This document shows positions 1 to 5,383 of a DNA stretch of 5,383 nt, piece after piece. Origin of the DNA: an uncultured bacterium (GTDB lineage: Bacteria; Cyanobacteriota; Vampirovibrionia; Gastranaerophilales; Gastranaerophilaceae). Position numbers and translations under genes: made by a program. The notes beneath the pieces were generated by a model. The model was given only the letters and a program-made list of their open reading frames with translations, did no database searches and was not told where the DNA came from. The stretch spans positions 1 through 5,383 of the forward strand of contig CAPYQR010000109.1 of NCBI GenBank assembly GCA_948742005.1. Direction: 5' to 3'. How positions within the stretch are numbered: the stretch's first letter is position 1; each line of letters starts with the position of its first letter.

Positions 1-78
1 ACATTGGCTGCATGTGTTTTTGTCTGTTTTGTAATTGTTCTTGATTATGGTTTAATATTATTATTGAAGGAGTTTTGA
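1..78 (+). CDS. C-terminal end of an upstream membrane protein (partial)
   Basis: Frame 1 is open from the window edge to a TGA at 76-78 and gives 25 residues, beginning TLAACVFVCFVIVLDYG. About 14 of the first residues are an unbroken hydrophobic stretch with two Cys. An Asp-Tyr-Gly turn, a second Leu/Ile-rich run and a short charged end (Lys-Glu-Phe) follow. This looks like the last transmembrane helix of an integral membrane protein. The stop overlaps the next gene's ATG by one base (TGATG), and the next gene's Shine-Dalgarno site lies inside its final codons. Both points support this being a real gene end. The family cannot be fixed from 25 residues. A SecE-like tail (hydrophobic helix, Asp, then a Leu-rich amphipathic end) is one possibility, but only a resemblance. 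Confidence 0.6.
   Translation, partial: TLAACVFVCFVIVLDYGLILLLKEF
66..72 (+). promoter_or_regulatory. Shine-Dalgarno site of the helicase-nuclease gene
   Basis: GAAGGAG at 66-72 is a near-consensus ribosome binding site, 5 bases before the ATG at 78. It favours that ATG over the in-frame TTG at 75, which would be only 2 bases away. The site lies within the last codons of the upstream gene, as expected for translational coupling. Confidence 0.8.
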
Positions 79-3000
79 TGTTGCTGAAAACTGAAATTAC
101 ACCAAATGAAAAACAAAAAGAATGTATTGAAAATATTGAGGGTAAATATCTTGTCTTAGCAGGGCCCGGAACGGGAAAGACCTTTAGTGTTGTTGAGCGA
201 ATTAAAAATATGTTAAAAAACGGCATAAATCCTCAAAAGATTCTTTGTTTAACATATTCTGAAGCTGCTGCTAATGAGATGAAGAACAAAATCGCGCGTT
301 CTTTTGATAAAATCGACATTGGAATCAATATTTATACATATCACAGTTTTTGCAATGAAATAATATCCCAAAATCCTGAAATTTTTGAATTAAGTGAAAA
401 TTACAGAATTATTACAGAAACAAATTCAAAACAGTTTTTAAAAGAAGTTATTGATGAATCAAACCCAATTGCCTATAGAAATTCGAAAAATGACCCTTAT
501 GTTTATTTGAAAATAATTTATGAAAAAATTAAGGAAATCAAAAGATATAATCTTAAAAAAGAAGATTATTTTAAAAATATCAATGAACATCCTGATTGGA
601 TGGAAGTTATCAGAAAATTAAACGAAGAAAAAAGCGAGCTTTTAAAAATTGAAAACAAAAATTCAAAACAGCTTAAAAGATTAGAAAAAATTGAAAATCT
701 AATTGAAGACAAGCTTCTTGATATTGAAAAAGCAAAGGAAATTTGGGGATTTTTTGAATTATATAAAAATAAAATGGAACAAAACCAATATATTGATTTT
801 GATGATATGATTGGTTTTGTTTTGGAAAAGTTTGAGAATAATCCTGCTTTTTTGGATATGATTGCAAATAAATATGAATATATTTTGGTTGATGAATATC
901 AGGATACAAACAAATCTCAAAATAAAATTATCTTTCTTTTAACTCATGCGCTAAAGAGTCAAAATGTTTTTGTTGTCGGGGATGATGATCAAATTATTTA
1001 TTCTTTTCAGGGAGCTTGTTTAGATACAATCGAGAATTTTTTAAAAGAATTTCCTGACACAAAAGTAATCTGTCTTAATGAAAATATGCGCTCAACACAA
1101 AATATTCTTGATATTGCACGTGTTATATCCAAAGAAGATTCTAAAAGATTGGAAATTAATCCGGAATTCAAGAATTATAATATTGATAAAAATCTAATAT
1201 CAAAAAACACTCTTTTGAAAGAAAAAAATAATAAAGTACGATTAACTAAATATTTTAACATTGAGCAAGAATATCAAGATATTGTTGATGAAATTGAAAA
1301 TATAATAAATTCTGCAAATTCTCCTTTGGATTTGTCACAGATTGCAATTCTTGCAAAAACCCATGATGAACTTCAAAATTTTGCACAATTGTTGAAAAAT
1401 AAAAACATTCCATTTGAAGTTAAAGACGGCAAAAGCATTTTTCAAATCAAGTCTTCGCTGGTTTTGTATTATTATTTTCAAATCCTTGTGAATCCTGAAT
1501 TATATTGTGATAAATTTTTAAAGCTTCTTTTGCTTCCGCCATTTAATTTAAATCCTAAAGATTATCAAAAATTATACGAACAAAAATCAACAAACAAAAC
1601 ATTCATTGATTCAATGCGTGAAATTCAGGATTTTATTGAAAAAGAAAAAATTGAAAAATTTTTAAAAATATATGATGAATTAAAATTTTATTCTTCCTTG
1701 GAAACTTTAAGAAACATTGTTCTTGAAATTGTTGCAAAAACAGGCATTTTTGATTATTTTGTGAATAACGAAATAAACAGTGTTGAAAATATTGCAGGAA
1801 TAAAAAAAATAACAGATATTGCGCGAGAATTTGCTGATGTTGAAAACAAAACAAGTCTTGAAGATTTTGTTGAATATTTAGAAATGATTGAACAAGACAG
1901 AGAACTTGATGTTTTGATTGATAAACCGCCTATAGCGCAAAATGCAATTCAGCTAATTACTTATCATTCTTCAAAAGGCAGAGAGTTTGAAATTGTCTAC
2001 ATGCCGACTTTGCAAGCAAGCAAGTGGGATAAAACGCGTGATTCTTTCAAACCTACGATTCCTGTTGATAAAAAAGATTATAAGGATGATGAATATTGGA
2101 AAAAATACCGTCTTTCAGATAAAATTAAAACAATGTATGTTGGAATGACCCGCGCGAAACATACTTTGAGGCTTTCATATGTTGAAAATTACGGAAAAAC
2201 AACCCAGCCTTGCGAGTGGTTATTAAAGGCTCAAGATTTAATGGAATTAAGGGATTTTAGTGAATATAATCTTGAAAATCATAATAATTTGCTTAAAAAA
2301 TCACTTCAAAAACGCCCTTATGATTACAGACGCGATTCTGAAGAATTAATTAAAACAAAAATAAAAGATAAATACTATTCTCCGACTTCAATTAATGAAT
2401 ATCTGACTTGTCCGAGAAAATTTTTGTATTCTCAGATTTTTGATTTTAATTTAAAATCCGCAAACGCAGATGCGATGTATTATGGAAGTGCTGTTCATAA
2501 TGCTCTGGAGTTTGCTGTGAAATCTGCATTGAAAGATAAATTTTATCCAAAAAAAGAAGAATTTATCGGATGTTTTAAAAAAGAGTTAAGCAAACTTCCG
2601 ATTTCAGACAAAATACAGCGTGAAATTTTAACAACGCGCGGAGAAAATGAGCTTTCAAATTATTATAATATTTTATTATTGACATCTGTTGAATCAATTT
2701 ATGATGCGGAATTTAAACTAAAAGCAGAGCTTGACGGAGTTAATTTTGTCGGGGTAATTGATAAAATTGAGAAAAATGAGGATGGAAGTTTTACGATAAT
2801 TGATTATAAAACAGGTTCTAAAAAATCTCCCTCAAAAATTGAGCCCGGGGAAGAATATGAAAATTATTATAATCAGATTTGTTTGTATAAATATTATTTT
2901 GAAAAAATTGAAAATAAAAAAGTTACTAAAACAAAATTTATCTTCTTGATTGACCCTGCTAATCCTGTTGAAAAAATATTTACACAAGATGAAACAAATC

Positions 3001-3125
3001 AGGTAATTGAAAAATTTAAATCCGCAATTAAAAATATCGAAAATTGCAATTTTGAACCTATAGAAGATAAAACTAAGTGCAAATATTGTTCGTTTAAGGA
3101 TTATTGTGGTTTGGATGTGGTTTAA
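78..3125 (+). CDS. UvrD/AddA-like SF1 DNA helicase fused to a C-terminal RecB/AddB-type Fe-S nuclease
   Basis: This 1015-residue protein is predicted to be an ATP-driven 3'-5' DNA translocase/helicase with its own nuclease, acting on DNA ends or in repair in the cytoplasm. The ATG at 78 is chosen for its GAAGGAG site and TGATG overlap. Helicase motifs are all present: Q13; Walker A GPGTGKT at 29-35; Ia at 58-69; YHSF at 88-91; Walker B DEYQDTN from 272; motif III GDDDQ from 301; R338 (IV); YHSSKG at 629-634 (V); TRA at 691-693 (VI). Residues 174-215 form a charged, probably coiled-coil stretch. The PD-(D/E)XK nuclease follows: H807, D895, D909-x-K911, and Q933/Y937 (QxxxY). C778 plus C1001-x2-C1004-x5-C1010 match the four-Cys 4Fe-4S pattern of AddB and Cas4 nucleases. 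Length and order match known single-chain UvrD/PDDEXK_1 proteins of about 1000 residues. Motif III has Gln311 where PcrA/UvrD have Arg. No AddB or RecC partner is visible. The exact pathway (end resection, repair or defence) is inference. Confidence 0.93.
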   Translation: MLLKTEITPNEKQKECIENIEGKYLVLAGPGTGKTFSVVERIKNMLKNGINPQKILCLTYSEAAANEMKNKIARSFDKIDIGINIYTYHSFCNEIISQNPEIFELSENYRIITETNSKQFLKEVIDESNPIAYRNSKNDPYVYLKIIYEKIKEIKRYNLKKEDYFKNINEHPDWMEVIRKLNEEKSELLKIENKNSKQLKRLEKIENLIEDKLLDIEKAKEIWGFFELYKNKMEQNQYIDFDDMIGFVLEKFENNPAFLDMIANKYEYILVDEYQDTNKSQNKIIFLLTHALKSQNVFVVGDDDQIIYSFQGACLDTIENFLKEFPDTKVICLNENMRSTQNILDIARVISKEDSKRLEINPEFKNYNIDKNLISKNTLLKEKNNKVRLTKYFNIEQEYQDIVDEIENIINSANSPLDLSQIAILAKTHDELQNFAQLLKNKNIPFEVKDGKSIFQIKSSLVLYYYFQILVNPELYCDKFLKLLLLPPFNLNPKDYQKLYEQKSTNKTFIDSMREIQDFIEKEKIEKFLKIYDELKFYSSLETLRNIVLEIVAKTGIFDYFVNNEINSVENIAGIKKITDIAREFADVENKTSLEDFVEYLEMIEQDRELDVLIDKPPIAQNAIQLITYHSSKGREFEIVYMPTLQASKWDKTRDSFKPTIPVDKKDYKDDEYWKKYRLSDKIKTMYVGMTRAKHTLRLSYVENYGKTTQPCEWLLKAQDLMELRDFSEYNLENHNNLLKKSLQKRPYDYRRDSEELIKTKIKDKYYSPTSINEYLTCPRKFLYSQIFDFNLKSANADAMYYGSAVHNALEFAVKSALKDKFYPKKEEFIGCFKKELSKLPISDKIQREILTTRGENELSNYYNILLLTSVESIYDAEFKLKAELDGVNFVGVIDKIEKNEDGSFTIIDYKTGSKKSPSKIEPGEEYENYYNQICLYKYYFEKIENKKVTKTKFIFLIDPANPVEKIFTQDETNQVIEKFKSAIKNIENCNFEPIEDKTKCKYCSFKDYCGLDVV

Positions 3126-3280
3126 TCAATTTCATTCAATCGAAAATCCTCGGGTAATTCCTTGCGCAATTGATTGATAAATGATGACCGAAAGCGGTTA
3201 GTATTTATGTACAAGTTTTTCTTAAACGGCTTTTTTGAATAATTTTTCGTTTCTGATTTTTTCGATTTTATCTTCCAAAA
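3122..3280 (-). other. Open frame past the stop of the repeat protein: possible frameshifted C-terminal extension
   Basis: On the minus strand, the frame +1 to the repeat-protein gene is open from 3280 to a TAA at 3124-3122, 52 codons with no ATG. Its last 32 codons lie beyond the repeat gene's stop. They read as a plausible soluble protein tail, ending in residues FINQLRKELPEDFRLNEID. A single-base deletion in the A6 run (3231-3236) would join the repeat protein directly to this tail in place of its short Lys-Lys-Ala-Val ending. The frame's stop overlaps the helicase stop codon, giving a tight tail-to-tail junction. Alternatives are a chance open frame (not rare over this length in AT-rich DNA) or a decayed remnant of another gene. 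There is no start codon with a ribosome site, so an independent small gene is unlikely. Confidence 0.25.
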
Positions 3281-5132
3281 TTATAATTTTGCCGTCTTTA
3301 TCTCTTTTTTCAACTTCAAGCGCAGGGACAAATACTGTATTGTGTGTAATATCTCGAATTTTTCTTATGCAGGCAGAGATTAGTTTTATATCAATTTCTA
3401 AATCCTTGCTTGCGCTTTTTTGATCGTCATATCTTGTGATTGAATCTGCCGTGATTGCATAAACCGCTTTTTTATCAAGAATTTTTAGTTTTTTGATTAT
3501 TTTTGTTTTGCTGGGTTCAATTGTTCCGTCTTTGTTTTGTTTTTCAATTTCAGAAGCTCTTGCAAAAACATAACCGTTTGCAGAAACTCCTTTGCCTTTG
3601 AGAATGTTGGAAATACTTATCGGGTTTGCGCCGATTTCTTTTTGAGCATCTTTGTATGAATAAAATTTTTCTGCGTAATTTTCTTTAATGGCAAAAAACC
3701 CTTCTGTTTTGACATCAAAATCATCTTTAACATCTGAATTTAAATTATTTATAATTTCATCAATTTTCTTTTCATTGATTAATATTGCTCCTGATTTTGA
3801 ATATGATTCAATTTCATTAGCATTAATTACGGCAAATCCTTTAGCGGTTTTGTTGTATCCTGATGATGCGTTTGTGATTAATTGGTAAGAAACATCTAAA
3901 GCATCTGCTGCTTCTTGTTTTGTTTTGTATTTTTTCTTTTCTTTTGTTTCAAGATTAATTATATAAACTTCCCCTTTGGCTAAGATGCTTCTTAATTGTT
4001 TAATTTTTTTACTGTCAAATTCGACTGTTCCGTTTTTACGCTTGATTTCAATTTCATCTCTTTTCATTAAAATATGATTTCCAATTGTCGTGTTTTGCTG
4101 TCTGTGTAAAAAATATACAGCAATACTTAAAGGTGTAACTTCAAGTTTTTCTGCGGCTTGTTCTATTGAATCAAGTTTGAAACATTCTCCTTTTTCATTA
4201 ACAGCATAAAAATACTCTTCTTTACTTTTGAATCTGCTTTTTAATGTTTCCAAATCCAAACCGATTACTTTTCCGTCTTTATCAAGTAATTCGATATCTT
4301 TAGCTTCTGCCATAGCATAACCCTGGCATACATTTGTCTTTCCTTTAACACAAAGTGCGACTGTATCTTTTCCAACGCCAAGCTGTTTTGCGATAAAACT
4401 CCTTAAATAAAATTTTTCACATTCTAAATTTTCATTCATAACATAAAAAGGCGATTGCAAATATCTTGGCAATGTTTTTGATAAATCTTCCTGTGGAAAG
4501 TCGTTTAATTTTTTTATTTTATCAATTGATTTATAAATTCGTCCTTGTTGATTTTTTTGCGGGGCGGTTTTGTTTTTTGGCTCTGTTTTTTGTTTTATAG
4601 TGTTTTGCGGTTTTGATTTCTTTTTTGTTTCCTGTTTTGCCTCTTCTTTTGGTTTATTTTCTTTGCTGCTGATATTTAAATCAAAGTTTGTAAGTTTCGG
4701 CGGTTTTTTCTTGGACATTTTTAAAGATTCTTTGACTATTTCAATCATGAAATTATCAACATTGTGATTTCCTGTTTTTGTTGATATTTCAATATTTTCG
4801 GGAAATGCCGCCATAAACCCGTCAACTTCTTCGGTTTTGCCTTTTGCGCATTTTAGAATTTTTTTCGGGTCTAAATTTAATCTTTCGGATGCTTCTGTAA
4901 TGGATAATTTAGCGTAATTTCCATAAGCATCAATAATATAAATTAATTTATCCGAATCATTGTTAATTGCCCCTAAAAATGCAAGATTGTAGTTTTTCAT
5001 TGCGTTAAAATAATTAAAATTTTGTTTATCGGATAAAAAGGTTTGGGTATTTTGTGATTTTTCACTATCCTTTTTTGCGGTAAAAAAATTTTGTACTTTA
5101 TTAAAAAAAATTATCGGGGTTATTTTGTTCAT
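3222..5132 (-). CDS. Six-module protein with NUMOD1-like putative DNA-binding repeats, function unknown
   Basis: The 636-residue product matches no whole-protein family I recognise. The ATG at 5132 is the first possible start, because an in-frame TGA lies at 5141-5139. The N-terminal 60 residues are polar and low in complexity, with no clear signal peptide or membrane helix. Six related modules follow at about residues 63-122, 229-301, 307-384, 388-464, 478-552 and 556-632. Each begins with a short aromatic beta strand (for example FYAVN, VYIIN). Next comes a helix-turn-helix-like segment with A-[AS]-x2-L-x-V-x4-I spacing, then usually a Gly-aromatic-x-x-Ala strand, an [DE]-I-E triplet and a K-x-G turn. 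The pattern resembles NUMOD1, the small DNA-binding module of homing endonucleases, so nucleic acid binding is the best inference. No nuclease or other catalytic motif is visible. The gene follows tRNA-Ser by 40 bases on the same strand and converges on the helicase gene. The C-terminus may be frameshifted (see 3122-3280). Confidence 0.85.
   Translation of the reverse strand: MNKITPIIFFNKVQNFFTAKKDSEKSQNTQTFLSDKQNFNYFNAMKNYNLAFLGAINNDSDKLIYIIDAYGNYAKLSITEASERLNLDPKKILKCAKGKTEEVDGFMAAFPENIEISTKTGNHNVDNFMIEIVKESLKMSKKKPPKLTNFDLNISSKENKPKEEAKQETKKKSKPQNTIKQKTEPKNKTAPQKNQQGRIYKSIDKIKKLNDFPQEDLSKTLPRYLQSPFYVMNENLECEKFYLRSFIAKQLGVGKDTVALCVKGKTNVCQGYAMAEAKDIELLDKDGKVIGLDLETLKSRFKSKEEYFYAVNEKGECFKLDSIEQAAEKLEVTPLSIAVYFLHRQQNTTIGNHILMKRDEIEIKRKNGTVEFDSKKIKQLRSILAKGEVYIINLETKEKKKYKTKQEAADALDVSYQLITNASSGYNKTAKGFAVINANEIESYSKSGAILINEKKIDEIINNLNSDVKDDFDVKTEGFFAIKENYAEKFYSYKDAQKEIGANPISISNILKGKGVSANGYVFARASEIEKQNKDGTIEPSKTKIIKKLKILDKKAVYAITADSITRYDDQKSASKDLEIDIKLISACIRKIRDITHNTVFVPALEVEKRDKDGKIIILEDKIEKIRNEKLFKKAV
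3237..4946 (-). repeat. Six divergent protein-level repeats within the 3222-5132 gene
   Basis: Copies in order of translation lie at about 4946-4767, 4448-4230, 4214-3981, 3971-3741, 3701-3477 and 3467-3237. Anchor residues line up in all six. The first strand has Y65, Y230, Y309, Y390, F480 and Y558. The helical core has L85/I92, L251/V258, L330/I337, L412/I419, I500/I507 and L578/I585, always seven residues apart. The acidic triplet ends at E115, E281, E362, E442, E530 and E608. Four copies keep the Gly-aromatic pair (G105, G271, G432, G520); copy 3 has G351-Asn and copy 6 has Asn598-Thr. Successive copies 2-6 start 78 to 90 residues apart. I see no long identical DNA stretches, so the duplications are old. 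Confidence 0.8.
4539..4670 (-). other. Lys/Gln/Pro/Thr-rich low-complexity linker in the repeat protein
   Basis: Residues 155-198 consist almost only of Lys, Glu, Gln, Pro, Thr, Asn and Ser, with short runs such as KKKSKP and no hydrophobic core. The segment is net basic and probably disordered. It separates module 1 (with its helical tail near 125-140) from the closely packed modules 2-6. A basic linker would suit non-specific nucleic acid contact, but that is inference. Confidence 0.75.
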
Positions 5133-5144
5133 AATTAATCAAAA

Positions 5145-5150
5145 CCCCTC
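5145..5150 (-). promoter_or_regulatory. Shine-Dalgarno-like site of the repeat-protein gene, with long spacing
   Basis: On the minus strand GAGGGG lies 12 bases before the ATG at 5132, longer than the usual 5-9. It is the only purine-rich SD-like element in the 40-base gap to the tRNA. No closer in-frame ATG, GTG or TTG exists, because the codons between the TGA at 5141-5139 and the ATG are TTA and ATT. Initiation may be weak. Confidence 0.5.
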
Positions 5151-5172
5151 AAAGAAAAAAATTGCTAAAAAC

Positions 5173-5260
5173 CGGAGAGGGTGGGATTTGAACCCACGGT
5201 ACGTTTTAGGCGTACACAGACTTTCGAGATCCGCACCATAAGCCACTCGGACACCTCTCC
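5173..5260 (-). tRNA. tRNA-Ser(CGA), reads UCG codons
   Basis: The minus strand folds into an 88-base class II tRNA. The acceptor stem pairs GGAGAGG (5260-5254) with CCTCTCC (5180-5174), with discriminator G at 5173. The anticodon loop CTCGAAA (5228-5222) has anticodon CGA at 5226-5224. The long variable arm, typical of Ser, has a 5-bp stem GTACG/CGTAC. The T arm pairs GTGGG with CCCAC around a TTCAAAT loop. CCA is not encoded: the discriminator is followed by GGT, so a CCA-adding enzyme is needed. The anticodon stem has two G-U pairs, and the short D stem (TCC against GGT) has a U-U mismatch. The repeat-protein gene begins 40 bases downstream on the same strand with no hairpin terminator between them, so co-transcription is possible. 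Confidence 0.96.
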
Positions 5261-5383
5261 ATCGGATAATTTTATTTTATATTAAAAATGATAAAATTTA
5301 AAGGAAAAAATTTGATTTTTTTATTTTTGGCATTAAATTATTGTTATAAAAGATTTGGGCAAAGCGAAAGAAGTAAAAAATGG
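5261..5383. other. AT-rich spacer upstream of the tRNA; no complete gene seen
   Basis: These 123 bases are almost wholly A and T up to about 5355 and carry no convincing reading frame. They should include the promoter of the leftward tRNA gene. A TATAAA at 5281-5276 (minus) is suitably placed, about 15 bases from the tRNA 5' end, but has only a poor -35 partner. The spacer ends in an ATG at 5380-5382 (+), the window's last complete codon, which could open a rightward gene but lacks a good ribosome site. Confidence 0.5.
5342..5350 (+). promoter_or_regulatory. Possible extended -10 promoter for a rightward gene
   Basis: TGTTATAAA at 5342-5350 matches the extended -10 form (TGn followed by TATAAT, 5 of 6). 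A TTGGCA at 5327-5332 resembles a -35 box but sits only 12 bases away, too close to pair with it, so recognition would depend on the extended -10. The region is so AT-rich that chance matches are common. Confidence 0.25.

Noticed and set aside
29..58. Promoter TTGTAA / TAATAT before the helicase gene
   Set aside because: Both boxes match only 4 of 6 and lie inside the coding end of the upstream gene. The TGATG overlap explains expression better.
673..1854. Open frames antisense to the helicase gene (673-909 and 1633-1854, minus)
   Set aside because: They lie opposite well-supported helicase coding sequence, have Gln/Phe-rich composition typical of antisense reading of Lys/Glu-rich AT-rich genes, and show no recognisable motif.
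3162..3169. Palindrome TTGCGCAA in the intergenic gap as an operator
   Set aside because: Eight bases, a single copy, between two gene 3' ends, where an operator would have no promoter to act on.
3185..3200. Hairpin TGACCG-AAAG-CGGTTA as a terminator between the convergent genes
   Set aside because: The stem is only 6 bp with one G-U pair. No U-tract follows directly on either strand (the nearest run, at 3213-3219, is well away), so it does not qualify as an intrinsic terminator. It also lies inside the protein-like minus-strand frame.
3235..4767. Open frames on the + strand opposite the repeat-protein gene, including hydrophobic ones resembling small membrane proteins
   Set aside because: Their Phe/Ser/Leu-rich composition is the reverse complement of Lys/Glu/Asp codons. 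No ribosome sites were evident, and the repeat structure supports the minus strand as the coding one.
78..5132. A two-gene defence system formed by the helicase-nuclease and the repeat protein
   Set aside because: The genes are convergent rather than in an operon, and share no overlap or regulatory element that implies joint function. Conserved adjacency would have to be shown first.
5133..5260. Integrated mobile element using the tRNA-Ser 3' end as attachment site
   Set aside because: No integrase gene and no second copy of the tRNA 3' end were seen in the window, so only the adjacency remains.

Overview
The window comes from a strongly AT-rich bacterium; by eye roughly 30% G+C, not counted. 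It uses the standard genetic code, with TGA and TAA as stops and no in-frame TGA in the long genes. It uses Shine-Dalgarno sites and has a tRNA gene without an encoded CCA tail. Lys, Asn, Ile and Glu codons ending in A or T dominate. A host-associated low-GC lineage such as the gut Gastranaerophilales (Vampirovibrionia/Melainabacteria) would fit, but that is a guess; low-GC Firmicutes or candidate-phylum bacteria are not excluded.

Layout. Positions 1-78 (+) hold the last 25 codons of a membrane protein gene. It overlaps by one base (TGATG) with a 1015-residue gene at 78-3125 (+). That gene encodes a single-chain UvrD/AddA-type superfamily 1 helicase with a C-terminal RecB/AddB-type iron-sulfur nuclease domain, and all core catalytic motifs are readable. 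Tail to tail with it, on the minus strand at 3222-5132, lies a 636-residue protein with no assigned function. It is built from six divergent copies of a module of about 75-80 residues. The module looks like the NUMOD1 family of small DNA-binding units found in homing endonucleases, and a Lys/Gln/Pro-rich linker separates copy 1 from copies 2-6. Forty bases upstream of this gene, on the same strand, is tRNA-Ser(CGA) at 5173-5260. The right end (5261-5383) is a very AT-rich spacer, perhaps with a promoter for a rightward gene beyond the window.

How the parts relate. The helicase-nuclease is probably translationally coupled to the upstream membrane protein gene. The repeat protein is on the other strand and may share a transcript with the tRNA. 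Nothing in the sequence shows that the helicase-nuclease and the repeat protein work together, since convergent neighbours are often unrelated.

The most interesting items are the six-module protein and an open frame just past its stop codon (3122-3280, minus) that reads like a lost or frameshifted C-terminal extension. No mobile element, CRISPR array or attachment-site repeat was seen.
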